From: Campylobacter geochelonis
GTDB taxonomy: Bacteria > Campylobacterota > Campylobacteria > Campylobacterales > Campylobacteraceae
Assembly (NCBI RefSeq): GCF_013201685.1
Contig: NZ_CP053844.1
Location: 1,860,001 to 1,924,000, forward strand
Length of the DNA stretch: 64,000 nucleotides
Direction: 5' to 3'
This document shows positions 35,306 through 44,363 of the stretch, piece after piece. A program made the position numbers and the translations under genes. Each line of letters begins with the position of its first letter. Position 1 is the first letter of the stretch. The notes under the pieces were generated by a model that worked only from the letters and a program-made list of their open reading frames with translations, made no database searches and was not told the DNA's origin.

Positions 35306-37644
35306 TGCACGCTCCTTTTACAGATCAAAGTGTATGGACAAAAGTTGCAAATCCCAGTTTTTGTGGTTCTTTCAAACGTAATTTGCGTGTTTGAAATGTT
35401 TTTTAAGTCTTCTATAACACTTTGTAAATCTCTTGTTGTTTTTGCTGGACTTACTAGTTGCATTGTCGTTAAATTCAAATAGCAGCTTTGGCAGTTTTTA
35501 TCTAAAAGCGCTTGGTAAAACGGTAGTTGCAATGAGTTTTTATCGCCACCGCTTAGTTTATAATCGATAATTTTATACTCCGTGCCATTAAAATCGAGTC
35601 TATCAAGATAGCCATGTATGTCAATGTCACAAAATTTAGAGTTTACTTTAAGCTCGCCATCTTTAAAAACCCAACCAGCAGCTTCAAACTCGCTCATCAA
35701 ATTTGCAAATTTTTTAAAATTTAACAATGCCATGCAGATATCTAAGTCGTTTAAGCCAAACTCGTTTTTCACGCTAAGCAAGGCGTTTTCAAAGTTTTTA
35801 AGGCTGAAATTTATATCTTTTTTATAAGTTAAATAAAGACTTTTATGAAGCGCTGAGCCTAAGTTTTTAGCCTTTTCATCTTCATCTAATGGCTTTGCTG
35901 GACTAAGTTTTAAAATATACGCATAGGCATATTTTCTTGGACATTTTAAGTAGGTATCTAGTCTAGAAAATGACATAGAAGATGCGAAAAAATCATGCTC
36001 GAACACAAGTTTGTCATCATCTAAATTTAACTGCGAGCCACCGCTTTTAAACAAATTTAGATAATCCTCATCGCTATACTCATTATCTTTTTTATATTCA
36101 AACTCGCTTAAAAATCTTGAATGCAATTTCTCATCGCTATTATCATAACAAATGGCGACTTTTTGTGCCGATAAAATGGCATTTTTATAATAAGTCCGTT
36201 GTAAATTTTCTCTTTCTAAATAGCTTATAAGACCCGCTTTTTCTCTAACTTTTGAGTTTAAAAACAGCTCATTTACAGAGCGTTTTGGAACAAGCTCATC
36301 GTTAAAATTTGGTATGATAACTCCATCAAATTTCATACCACGCGATTCTAAAATCCCCATAACGCTTACTTTTCCACCACCTACATGCTCTACGCTTAAG
36401 CCGCTTATTAACATTAAAAATATCTCATAAATTTGGCTAAAACTCAAAGTAGAGTTTTGCATAAAAATTTCTATCTCATAGAGTGGATTTTCTAGGATTT
36501 TTGCAATTTTTGGCTCGTTTGATAGTTGTAAAATTTCATCAACTAACACTTTAAACTCATCGAATTTTGCCTCTTTATAAAAATTTATTTTTAACTTCTC
36601 ATAAAGCTGTTTGTCAAAATTTACTGAATTTAAAAAAAGAGTGTCTTTATCGTAATTTTTAGCCTTGTTTATATAATCTTGCTCTAAATTTAGAGCTTTA
36701 TCTTCTTTTAAATTTAGTACTACTTTTGAAAATATTTCATAAAAAAGAGTTTTAGTAAATGGCGTTCCCATAGCGAAATTTAGCATATTGTTAAAATCAT
36801 ACAGCTTTAAAAGCTCGCTAAATCCCTCATCTGGCAAAATCACAGCTATATTTTGAGCCTTTATGCCGCTATTTATAAATGTTGAAATTTTTTCAAAAAT
36901 ATAAGCACATTGCATACTTTGAGATGCTAGTCCTCTTACAAAAATTTCACTTTTTAAGCTTAAGTCTTGTTCGCTTTCTACTTCGTTTGTGCTTAAATTT
37001 AAACAGTATTCTTTGCCTTGCTTAAGCTTTAAATTTGATATGTTTTTTATAAATTTATGGTTAAATTTTGTTGTTTTAAAGATAAGTTTTAGCGTGGTTA
37101 GAGTCTTTATGCAAGATAAAATTTCTAGTTCAAATTCGCTTAAAATTCCATCTATATAGATAGTTATTTCATCGTTATCTTTTATAAAATTTTCATTTAT
37201 CTTATACTCATCAACTATCGTTATATCATCGTAAAAACCAGCATTTTTTAGCTCAAATTTATAGTTACTTAAAAGCTCATCAAGTATGCTTAAATGCTCA
37301 TCGTATTGCGCGTATGTGTCGCTTGTTTGAAGTGAGTTTATATCTTTTTTAGATATAGCAAGCTCTTTGAAAAATGAGAAAAGATACTCTTTGTTTTTTA
37401 AAAATGCAAAAAATTCGCTTGGAAAATTTAGACTAACTTGTAAATTTTTAGTCTTTACAACTGCTTTTTGCATAAATAAAATTCTATTTATCTCATCGCA
37501 TTCTACTAAATTTGGTTGATACACGCACTCTTTAAAAAAGGCGTTTATAGTAGTTGTTTTTGGTAAAATTTCGTTATCAAATTTTTCCAAAAACGCTCGA
37601 ATGCTCCTTGCAGTGGTAAATACAAAAAGCTCTTTTTTTATCAT
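35290..37644 (-). CDS. addB: AddB-like nuclease subunit
   Basis: 784 aa. The N-terminal half is a decayed helicase fold without a Walker A; the middle keeps VMGILESRGMKFDGVIIPNFND. The C-terminal nuclease has KIIDYKLSGGDK, and cysteines CPRKYAYAY near 585 and C..C.....C near the end (CNFCPYTLICKRSVQC) form the 4Fe-4S clasp typical of AddB. Partner of AddA in recombination repair. Its start overlaps the FixH-like gene (ATGA). Confidence 0.85.
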   Translation of the reverse strand: MIKKELFVFTTARSIRAFLEKFDNEILPKTTTINAFFKECVYQPNLVECDEINRILFMQKAVVKTKNLQVSLNFPSEFFAFLKNKEYLFSFFKELAISKKDINSLQTSDTYAQYDEHLSILDELLSNYKFELKNAGFYDDITIVDEYKINENFIKDNDEITIYIDGILSEFELEILSCIKTLTTLKLIFKTTKFNHKFIKNISNLKLKQGKEYCLNLSTNEVESEQDLSLKSEIFVRGLASQSMQCAYIFEKISTFINSGIKAQNIAVILPDEGFSELLKLYDFNNMLNFAMGTPFTKTLFYEIFSKVVLNLKEDKALNLEQDYINKAKNYDKDTLFLNSVNFDKQLYEKLKINFYKEAKFDEFKVLVDEILQLSNEPKIAKILENPLYEIEIFMQNSTLSFSQIYEIFLMLISGLSVEHVGGGKVSVMGILESRGMKFDGVIIPNFNDELVPKRSVNELFLNSKVREKAGLISYLERENLQRTYYKNAILSAQKVAICYDNSDEKLHSRFLSEFEYKKDNEYSDEDYLNLFKSGGSQLNLDDDKLVFEHDFFASSMSFSRLDTYLKCPRKYAYAYILKLSPAKPLDEDEKAKNLGSALHKSLYLTYKKDINFSLKNFENALLSVKNEFGLNDLDICMALLNFKKFANLMSEFEAAGWVFKDGELKVNSKFCDIDIHGYLDRLDFNGTEYKIIDYKLSGGDKNSLQLPFYQALLDKNCQSCYLNLTTMQLVSPAKTTRDLQSVIEDLKNISNTQITFERTTKTGICNFCPYTLICKRSVQCKTF

Positions 37645-38132
37645 ATCGCTAAGAGTTCAAATTTGTAAAATGCTGTTGAATCCCCATCGCTTAACTTAAC
37701 CAAAAGTTGCCATCTGCCTTTTTTAGTCACACTAAATTCTTGCGTTTTTAACACGCCATTTTCAAATTTAGCATCTAGTTTTTTATCAAATTCATTTGTT
37801 TCTGGTCTAGTTAGTAGAATTTCACTAGTTAAATTTGGCAAATTTTCTGCTGTTTTTGAAACTATTTTTATGTCTGCTTCAGACTTTTTGTTTAAATTTA
37901 TATCTTTTGGAAGTAAAGCTACGTCAAATTTAGACTCAAATTTAGCCTGTGATTTTTGAATTTCGTTGTAGTTTCTATCTACTTTATCGTAACTTTCAAG
38001 ATAAAAGCTGTCCATATGAACTGGATAATCAAGCGAAAAGATAACAGTCGCCACACATGCTACAACGATAGCTCCTATAGAAAGAAGTATTCCATAAGGC
38101 CAAAATGTCTTTTTACTGCTGTTTGTTTGCAT
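37641..38132 (-). CDS. FixH/CcoH-like membrane protein
   Basis: 163 aa with one membrane helix (about 12-34) and a beta-rich periplasmic domain ending KGRWQLLVKLSDGDSTAFYK, as in FixH/CcoH, a cbb3 oxidase assembly factor. It sits 0.7 kb downstream of ccoP, which supports that role. It overlaps the next upstream gene by 20 bp and addB by 4 bp, so oxidase and repair genes share a transcript. Confidence 0.7.
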   Translation of the reverse strand: MQTNSSKKTFWPYGILLSIGAIVVACVATVIFSLDYPVHMDSFYLESYDKVDRNYNEIQKSQAKFESKFDVALLPKDINLNKKSEADIKIVSKTAENLPNLTSEILLTRPETNEFDKKLDAKFENGVLKTQEFSVTKKGRWQLLVKLSDGDSTAFYKFELLAI

Positions 38133-38721
38133 TTTTCTTTCTCAACCTTTTATAATATAATCCGCTAAGTATAACTAAAACTATCGAACCATAAACAAAC
38201 ACTCTTATCACATCAAGAACGATTCTGTTGGTGTTGCCAACTGCGTTTTCTAACTCGATGTTTTTGCTTTTTGCTATGCGTTCAGCCACATCTGCATATC
38301 CGTTAAACAAAGCTGGGTTGTAAGGATCGCTTCCTTTTTTAACCGAAACGATAATGGGTATGATGCTTCCACTGCTTGGATATGGGCTTAAAACTGCCTC
38401 TTTATCAAACTCAACATCGCCATTTGTAAAAATATCAACTTTTTGCTCATCTACTGCTAAAAGTATAAAAGCGTATGGTTGTTTTAAATTTTTACTAAGT
38501 TGTTCAGCTTTTTCTTTAAGTGTAAGTCCGTTTAGGCTCTTAACTGCGGCAACTTCTAAAGCAACGCCAGTTTTTTGATATAGTTCATCTCCTATGATTT
38601 GCATTTCTGAGATTGTTTTATCAAGTAAAATAGAGTCATTTTCTAAAACTATGCTTTGTGCATTAATGTGCGTAAATAAAAAAAGGGTGCTAAAAATAGC
38701 ACCCATGATATATCTTTTCAA
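38113..38721 (-). CDS. TPM-domain-like membrane protein (hypothetical)
   Basis: About 200 aa: signal peptide (ends INAQS), a periplasmic domain resembling TPM (TGVALEVAAVKSLNG, FILLAVDEQKVDIFTNGD) and a C-terminal helix near 172-192. The start is uncertain: TTG at 38721, or the ATG five codons later. It lies in the cco cluster; a role in oxidase or membrane maintenance is only suggested by position. Confidence 0.65.
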   Translation of the reverse strand: MKRYIMGAIFSTLFLFTHINAQSIVLENDSILLDKTISEMQIIGDELYQKTGVALEVAAVKSLNGLTLKEKAEQLSKNLKQPYAFILLAVDEQKVDIFTNGDVEFDKEAVLSPYPSSGSIIPIIVSVKKGSDPYNPALFNGYADVAERIAKSKNIELENAVGNTNRIVLDVIRVFVYGSIVLVILSGLYYKRLRKKNANKQQ

Positions 38722-38727
38722 TTGCGA

Positions 38728-38829
38728 TTAACCTATAAAAAGATGATTAGGCGTAAGAACCGCCCATGCACATACTATAGCGCTTACGATAAGCCCTAAT
38801 AAGATGATTGCTTCTAAAGCTTTTGACAT
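38728..38829 (-). CDS. Small membrane protein, 33 aa, in the cco cluster
   Basis: ATG start with AAGGGGGAT upstream; the product is almost wholly one membrane helix (LEAIILLGLIVSAIVCAWAV) with a short tail TPNHLFIG. It lies 13 bp after the DUF4006 gene and 6 bp before the TPM-like gene, so it belongs to the cco transcript. Small single-helix subunits are usual in cbb3 oxidases, so it may be an accessory subunit or assembly protein; function not established. Confidence 0.7.
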   Translation of the reverse strand: MSKALEAIILLGLIVSAIVCAWAVLTPNHLFIG

Positions 38830-38842
38830 GATTCCATCCCCC

Positions 38843-39061
38843 TTATTTCTTTATAACCATAACATCATTAGCGGTCTTAACATCTGTTTTCATAGGCACG
38901 CTAGTAAGGTTATCTAAAGTATATGGCTTATCTGCAACTTGCTGTTGTGCTTTAATACCCCAGATAGTCAAGCCAACTAGTATAGCAATAAGTAAAACAG
39001 TAGCTATAAGCATACCTGTAACTCCATGTATACTAAATACACTTCTATTATTGTTTTCCAT
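38843..39061 (-). CDS. DUF4006 family small membrane protein
   Basis: 72 aa. N-terminal NRSVFSIHGVTGMLIAT leads into one membrane helix (about 13-36), and a short outward tail follows (LDNLTSVPMKTDVK). DUF4006 proteins occur next to cbb3 oxidase genes in epsilonproteobacteria, so this is probably an assembly or stability factor. It starts 10 bp after ccoP. Confidence 0.8.
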   Translation of the reverse strand: MENNNRSVFSIHGVTGMLIATVLLIAILVGLTIWGIKAQQQVADKPYTLDNLTSVPMKTDVKTANDVMVIKK

Positions 39062-39071
39062 CTTTTAACTC

Positions 39072-39938
39072 CTATCTGTTTTTAGATAAAGATATGACAT
39101 ATTCGCCAACTGCACGTTTTTGAACATCTGTTAATCTTCCATCATTAAATGCAGGCATTTCACCTATTAAACCGTGTTTACCTTTAGCTAAAACATCTAC
39201 AACAAAATTTAGTGAGCCGTATTTAGTAAGATCTGGAGCTTGTCCGTCCATTCCTTTACCATCATCGCCATGACACGCTGCACAAACACCCCATTGAGCG
39301 CGTCCTTCTTCAACTAAGCTTTCATTTGCTGTAGTTTTTATAGCAGAAATTTCTTTAGCGACAAATGCAGCTATAGCTTTTGCGCTATTTGTATCTACCA
39401 TATCAGCCGGCATTTCGCCTAGTGGATAGTTCATACCTTTTGAACCTTTTACAATAGCATCAAGTATTCCAGCTTCACTACCCCAAATCTCTAAATTTGC
39501 AGCTTTTCCATCTATACCATTTCCTGTTATGCCATGGCATTGAGAACATTGAACAAGGTAAATTCCCTCGCCCATAGCATGTAGGGTTTGTTGATCTGGG
39601 TTTGCAAATTTAGACTCAAATTTAGCATTATATGCTTTTACCTCATCATTATACTCGCCAACTTGTGAGTATGAATTTAAAGGATAGCCAACTAAAAAGT
39701 AGTATAAAGCCCATACTATCAAAGCTATATATGATAAAGCCCAACCAACTGGTAGTGAGTTTTTATATTCACCTATACCATCATAGCTTTCACCAGACAT
39801 CTCCGACTCGCTACTAGTTCTTTTCTCCTTCATCTTCTTCATATATAAGCCGACAATAACGAAGGTAAGAACAAGTAGAGCAATAGCGCTCAAGATGGTG
39901 AGCATGTTTATGTTATCTTGTAAATTAAACCATTTCAT
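39072..39938 (-). CDS. ccoP: cbb3 cytochrome oxidase subunit III, dihaem cytochrome c
   Basis: 288 aa. Two membrane helices in the N-terminal 95 residues and two haem c motifs, CSQCH (about 133-137) and CAACH (about 218-222), each with a later methionine ligand (EMPA twice). It passes electrons from cytochrome c to CcoO/CcoN at the periplasmic face. It overlaps ccoQ by 4 bp. Confidence 0.97.
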   Translation of the reverse strand: MKWFNLQDNINMLTILSAIALLVLTFVIVGLYMKKMKEKRTSSESEMSGESYDGIGEYKNSLPVGWALSYIALIVWALYYFLVGYPLNSYSQVGEYNDEVKAYNAKFESKFANPDQQTLHAMGEGIYLVQCSQCHGITGNGIDGKAANLEIWGSEAGILDAIVKGSKGMNYPLGEMPADMVDTNSAKAIAAFVAKEISAIKTTANESLVEEGRAQWGVCAACHGDDGKGMDGQAPDLTKYGSLNFVVDVLAKGKHGLIGEMPAFNDGRLTDVQKRAVGEYVISLSKNR

Positions 39939-40168
39939 TTTCTAAATTCCTTTTTGGTATTATCATTATCTTGAGAAGGTACAGACTCTAAAACTTCATC
40001 TTCCAAGCTGTCATCAAGAGCTAGTTTGCCATACTTCTCGTAATTTCTACGACCAGTTTTTTCTGACTTATATAAATGATAGTAGTAGGCATAAAGCCCT
40101 ATAGATAAAGATACTATCAAAATAAAGTAGCCGTAAGCTTGTAACTCTCTCATAGTTTCTATACTCAT
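39935..40168 (-). CDS. ccoQ: cbb3 oxidase subunit CcoQ
   Basis: 77 aa, single membrane helix near residues 9-29 (LQAYGYFILIVSLSIGLYAYYYHLYKSE shortened here to FILIVSLSIGLYAY) and a charged cytoplasmic tail. CcoQ stabilises the cbb3 complex. Between ccoO and ccoP; ATG start. Confidence 0.9.
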   Translation of the reverse strand: MSIETMRELQAYGYFILIVSLSIGLYAYYYHLYKSEKTGRRNYEKYGKLALDDSLEDEVLESVPSQDNDNTKKEFRK

Positions 40169-40180
40169 CTCAAAATCCTT

Positions 40181-40846
40181 TTATTTCAAGCTGTTTAAGT
40201 ATGCGATGATAGCGACAATCTGTCTAATTTCACCTCTAGCAAACGCATCTTTAACATCTTGATCTTTCATTTGATCTACAATAACCTTAGCTTCTGCCAT
40301 AACTTGAGCTTTAGATTCATCCCAAGTTCCAAGCTTTGGCATACCCTCTTTATCATAAGGAACGTTGAAGGCTTTTTTAACAGTTAATGCTTCTGCATAA
40401 GCTGTTTCTATGTCTGCATTTTTCTTAAACATATGAGTATATGCAGGCATAATGCTTCCTGGTACAACAGATACAGGATCTTTCATGTGATTTTCATGCC
40501 AATCTGTAGTTCTGTAGTTTCCTACACGCATAAGATCTGGACCTGTTCTTTTTGAACCCCATAAAAATGGTCTATCATAAGCAAATTCGCCACTTTTTGA
40601 ATAAGCACCATATCTATCAGTTTCTGATTTGAATGGTCTAATTAACTGTGAGTGACACGCATTACAGCTATCGCTGATATAGACATGTCTACCTGAAAGT
40701 TGCAACACACTATACGGTTTTTTACCCTCAATCGGTCTAGCGCTATCGGCAAAATCAGGTAAGATTTCAACGATACCAGCATAAGCAATTACTATAAATA
40801 AAAACACCGCAAAAAAGAATGGATTTTTTTCTAACCAACTAAACAT
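40181..40846 (-). CDS. ccoO: cbb3 oxidase subunit II, monohaem cytochrome c
   Basis: 221 aa with an N-terminal anchor helix (about 8-26), the haem motif CNACH in DSCNACHSQ (near 60) and the CcoO hallmark FKSETDRYG. It carries electrons from CcoP to the catalytic subunit. 15 bp after ccoN with AGGAGG. Confidence 0.97.
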   Translation of the reverse strand: MFSWLEKNPFFFAVFLFIVIAYAGIVEILPDFADSARPIEGKKPYSVLQLSGRHVYISDSCNACHSQLIRPFKSETDRYGAYSKSGEFAYDRPFLWGSKRTGPDLMRVGNYRTTDWHENHMKDPVSVVPGSIMPAYTHMFKKNADIETAYAEALTVKKAFNVPYDKEGMPKLGTWDESKAQVMAEAKVIVDQMKDQDVKDAFARGEIRQIVAIIAYLNSLK

Positions 40847-40861
40847 TACATATCCTCCTTA

Positions 40862-42328
40862 TTAAGCTGCCATAGGTGAAGCATTTTGCGGCTCTTTTTC
40901 AACCACTTTGCTTGACGAGAAAGATTTAACCATGTTATATGTAAACATGAAAAATCCTATTAGATATAAAAGACCACCTATTGCTCTAATCCAGTAGTAA
41001 GGTACAAGCACGGTTACAGTATCGATAAATGAATAAGCAAGGTTACCATACTCATCTGTTGCTCTCCACATCATACCTTGAGTAATTCCTGCTATCCACA
41101 TAGATGCAAAGAATAAAACTATACCTGTAGTTTGAATCCAAAATTGTGCTTCCATTAAAGATTTAGAATAAATCTCTCTTTTAAACATTCTTGGAACCAT
41201 ATGATACATTGCTGCAATTGTCATAAATCCAACCCAGCCAAGTGTTCCATCATGAACGTGTCCTGGAATCCAGTCTGTAAAGTGCGCTAGAGCATTTACT
41301 GATTTAATTGAAAGAATTGGTCCTTCAAGAGTTGAGAACATATAGAAAGTTGTTGCTAGAACCATAAATTTAATTAGCGGATTGTCTCTTAGTTGATTCC
41401 ACTCGCCTTTCATGGTTAAAAGCATGTTAATACCTGAACCCCATGATGGTAAAATCAATACAACTGAGAAAACTGAACCCATAGTTTGAACCCAGTCAGG
41501 AACTGTTGAATATATCAAGTGGTGTCCGCCAGCCCATAGGTAAACAAACATTAAGCTCCAAAATGAGAAAAGTGAAAGTTTATATGAGTAAACTGCTTGT
41601 CCACTCTCTTTTGGTAAGAAGTAGTAAACTTGAGCTAAAATTCCAACTGTGAAAACAAAAGCAACAGCGTTGTGTCCCCACCACCATTGAACTAAAGCGT
41701 CATTTGTTCCAGCATACATAGATACTGAGTGAAGCCAGCTGCCCATGCCTGTTAGAAGACGAGTTGGGATTTCCATGTTGTTGAAAAGATAAAGCATAGC
41801 TATTCCAAGGAATGTAGCCATATAATACCAAAGTGAGATATAGATAGTTTTTTCTCTTCTTATTCCGATAAGTCCAAAGATACTAACTCCCCATAAAACC
41901 CAAACAACAACAACTAAGATGTCGATTGGCCACTCTAGTTCAGCATACTCTTTTGAAGTTGTAACACCAGCAAAAAGGCTAACAACTGCTAGAAGTATAA
42001 CTACAACATACAACCAAAAATGAAGTTTTCCAATAAACATCAAAAACTTCGACTCACTCATGGAAACTTTTAAAACTCTTTGTCCTAAATAGTACCATGT
42101 GGAAAAAATTCCAGACAACATAAACCCATAAACCACACCATTGGTATGAAGTGGTCTTAAACGACTAAAAGTTGAATACTCACCAGCTAAATAGTTCAGA
42201 TCAGGGTATGCAAGTTGAAAAGCCAAAACAACGCCTATCAACATACCGATGATTCCGAATACAAGGGTAGTATACATAAAGTATTTTGCAACTGTATAAT
42301 CGTAACTTAACGCATCTCCAGGTCGCAT
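40862..42328 (-). CDS. ccoN: cbb3 oxidase catalytic subunit I
   Basis: 488 aa, about twelve membrane helices; haem-copper ligands are visible in LRPLHTNGVVYG, WWWGHNAVAF and GHHLIYSTVP, and HVHDGTLGW carries the late histidines. It reduces oxygen to water with proton pumping and has the high oxygen affinity microaerophiles need. First gene of ccoNOQP; AGGAGG precedes ATG, and TATAAT at 42390-42395 is the likely -10. Confidence 0.98.
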   Translation of the reverse strand: MRPGDALSYDYTVAKYFMYTTLVFGIIGMLIGVVLAFQLAYPDLNYLAGEYSTFSRLRPLHTNGVVYGFMLSGIFSTWYYLGQRVLKVSMSESKFLMFIGKLHFWLYVVVILLAVVSLFAGVTTSKEYAELEWPIDILVVVVWVLWGVSIFGLIGIRREKTIYISLWYYMATFLGIAMLYLFNNMEIPTRLLTGMGSWLHSVSMYAGTNDALVQWWWGHNAVAFVFTVGILAQVYYFLPKESGQAVYSYKLSLFSFWSLMFVYLWAGGHHLIYSTVPDWVQTMGSVFSVVLILPSWGSGINMLLTMKGEWNQLRDNPLIKFMVLATTFYMFSTLEGPILSIKSVNALAHFTDWIPGHVHDGTLGWVGFMTIAAMYHMVPRMFKREIYSKSLMEAQFWIQTTGIVLFFASMWIAGITQGMMWRATDEYGNLAYSFIDTVTVLVPYYWIRAIGGLLYLIGFFMFTYNMVKSFSSSKVVEKEPQNASPMAA

Positions 42329-42389
42329 CTAAACCTCCTATGTAAAAATTTGATATCTATCTTTCATATAAACAAAAAATAATTGTGTA

Positions 42390-42395
42390 ATTATA
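42390..42395 (-). promoter_or_regulatory. Putative ccoNOQP -10 box
   Basis: TATAAT on the minus strand in the 129-bp gap between the response-regulator gene and ccoN, about 62 bp before the ATG. No FNR-type palindrome is present in this gap. Confidence 0.45.
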
Positions 42396-42457
42396 ATGTT
42401 ATTTTGCTAGATTTATTCTTAATTAGATTATTTTTGTATTAATTACGAATTTAACTT

Positions 42458-43141
42458 CTATTGCAAAACTTCGATTTTATATCCGAGTCCTGGAACATTT
42501 TTTATCATATCAGCCCCAACCTTGTCTCTAACACGCTTTATAAATGTCCGTATAGCCGCGTCACTGGCCTTTTCGCCTATCCAGACATTTGTCTTAATAT
42601 CTTCGTGCAGAACAAGCGTTCCAAGCCGATTTATAAGTAAAGATATAAAAGCTAGTTCTTTTTTTGTTAATGCTATCTCTTTGTTATCTTTTAAAAGAAC
42701 TTTTTTTACTTGACTAAAAACATATCCATCAGCAAGCACTATATCGCCTAAAGCATCAATTTTATTTTTAGCAAGAGTCTCTATAGCGACAAGCAATTCA
42801 TCCATATCTATAGGTTTTAAAAGATATTTATCTATACCAACATCAATAGCTTTTAAAAGTTTATCTTTATCGCTAAATGCGCTTAGAGCGATAATTGGTG
42901 TATTTGGGGAAATTTTCTTTAAATTTTTAGTCATATCAAGACCATCCATAATAGGCATAGCAATATCTGTTATAACCATATTTGGGTTAAATTTTCTAAA
43001 TTTCTTAACCCCTTCATCGCCATTTTGCGCAGTTATAACATCGCTAAAAACATATCTCATAGCCTCTGCCATAGACTCTCGAATATCCTTTTCATCTTCT
43101 ACGATTAAAATTTTTAAATCTTTAAGTACTACGCCGCTCAT
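42458..43141 (-). CDS. bumR: Response regulator, BumR-like
   Basis: 227 aa. Receiver domain with the phosphoacceptor D59 in VITDIAMP and K near 108, then an OmpR-type winged helix (about 130-225). By position upstream of ccoN and pairing with the kinase gene 1 bp before it, it corresponds to C. jejuni Cj1491c (BumR), reported in a butyrate response. The name rests on synteny recalled from memory; the signal here is untested. Confidence 0.75.
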   Translation of the reverse strand: MSGVVLKDLKILIVEDEKDIRESMAEAMRYVFSDVITAQNGDEGVKKFRKFNPNMVITDIAMPIMDGLDMTKNLKKISPNTPIIALSAFSDKDKLLKAIDVGIDKYLLKPIDMDELLVAIETLAKNKIDALGDIVLADGYVFSQVKKVLLKDNKEIALTKKELAFISLLINRLGTLVLHEDIKTNVWIGEKASDAAIRTFIKRVRDKVGADMIKNVPGLGYKIEVLQ

Positions 43142-43142
43142 A

Positions 43143-44363
43143 TCATACCTCCTTGCAAATAGGCAATTTTATACTAAAACTTACGCCATTTTTTAAATTT
43201 TTAACATCAATGTCTCCACCCATACGCTCTAATATCATCTTGTTTATATACAAGCCCAGTCCAGTTCCGCTACTTGGGTGTTTTGTAGTAAAATACGGTT
43301 CGAAAATTTTATCTAAATTCTCTTTTTCTATCTGTTTTCCGCTATTAAAAATCGAAACTATAACATAATTTGTAGATTTTTGTATAGACACTACAAGTTT
43401 TTTATCTTTTATAGGGGTTTCTTTCATAGCATCTTTTGCGTTTGTAAAAAGGTTCATAAAAACTTGCGATAGTTCGCTTTTAAATCCTGAAATTTCCACA
43501 TCTTTTTTATTAACTAAATCAAAATTTATACTCTCTTTTTTAAAAGTTCCTCTAAGCATAGTAAAAGCGTCATTTACTGCTTCGCTTATGAAAAATAGCT
43601 CTTTTTCTTTATCGGATTTAAAGAAATTTCTAAAATCATCAATCGTCTTTGACATATTTTTTATAACGATTTTTGCATGCTCATAAATAGCAACAAAGCT
43701 CTCTTTATCATCAATTTGTTGCTTCATCTTAAACAGATCAATTCCAAGCTCGCTTAGCGGTTGTCTCCACTGATGAGCGATATTTCCTATCATCTCTCCC
43801 ATGCTTGCAAGGCGAGATTGTTGGAATAATAGCTTGTTTTTCTCTTCGTTTTTATTAACTTCTAAAGCGATTCTTTCTTCAAGGCTTTTATTTAACTCTA
43901 TAAGCTCTTTTGTTTGGTCTAAAACCTTTTCTTCAAGCGATAAATTTAGCTCTTTTAGCTCATTTCTTGCCGCTAACAATCTTTCATTTAATACAACAAC
44001 TTCAGTAACGTTGTGTCTAATAGCAACAAACTCTTCGATCTCTCCATCTTCATCTAAAATCGGTATAATCGTCGCATTTAAGTAAAAAACGCTTCCATCT
44101 TTAGCTAAATTTTTAATAATTCCCTTATAAACCTTTTTAGATAAAATCGTGTTCCACATGCATCTAAAAACTTTTGGATTAACATCTGGATGGCGAACGA
44201 TATTGTGGTTTGAGCCGATTAATTCCTCTTTTGAGTATTTGCTTATGTTGCAAAACTCATCATTAACAAAGGTTATATAGCCCTTTACATCGGTTTTTGA
44301 AACAATATTACTAGCATCGATTGCATCTTGATACTGTTTTAGTCTTCGCTCATTTCTATCCAT
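43143..44363 (-). CDS. bumS: PAS sensor histidine kinase/phosphatase, BumS-like
   Basis: 406 aa from the ATG at 44363, chosen because GAGG lies 6 bases upstream; a TTG four codons earlier is less likely. A PAS domain (VSKTDVKGYITFVNDEF) is followed by a coiled coil (about 115-180), the phosphoacceptor H197 in AHQWRQPLS and a HATPase domain (NLFTNAKDAM, SGTGLGLYI). No membrane helix, so it senses in the cytoplasm. C. jejuni BumS is reported to act mainly as a phosphatase. It overlaps the TauE-like gene by 8 bp. Confidence 0.75.
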   Translation of the reverse strand: MDRNERRLKQYQDAIDASNIVSKTDVKGYITFVNDEFCNISKYSKEELIGSNHNIVRHPDVNPKVFRCMWNTILSKKVYKGIIKNLAKDGSVFYLNATIIPILDEDGEIEEFVAIRHNVTEVVVLNERLLAARNELKELNLSLEEKVLDQTKELIELNKSLEERIALEVNKNEEKNKLLFQQSRLASMGEMIGNIAHQWRQPLSELGIDLFKMKQQIDDKESFVAIYEHAKIVIKNMSKTIDDFRNFFKSDKEKELFFISEAVNDAFTMLRGTFKKESINFDLVNKKDVEISGFKSELSQVFMNLFTNAKDAMKETPIKDKKLVVSIQKSTNYVIVSIFNSGKQIEKENLDKIFEPYFTTKHPSSGTGLGLYINKMILERMGGDIDVKNLKNGVSFSIKLPICKEV

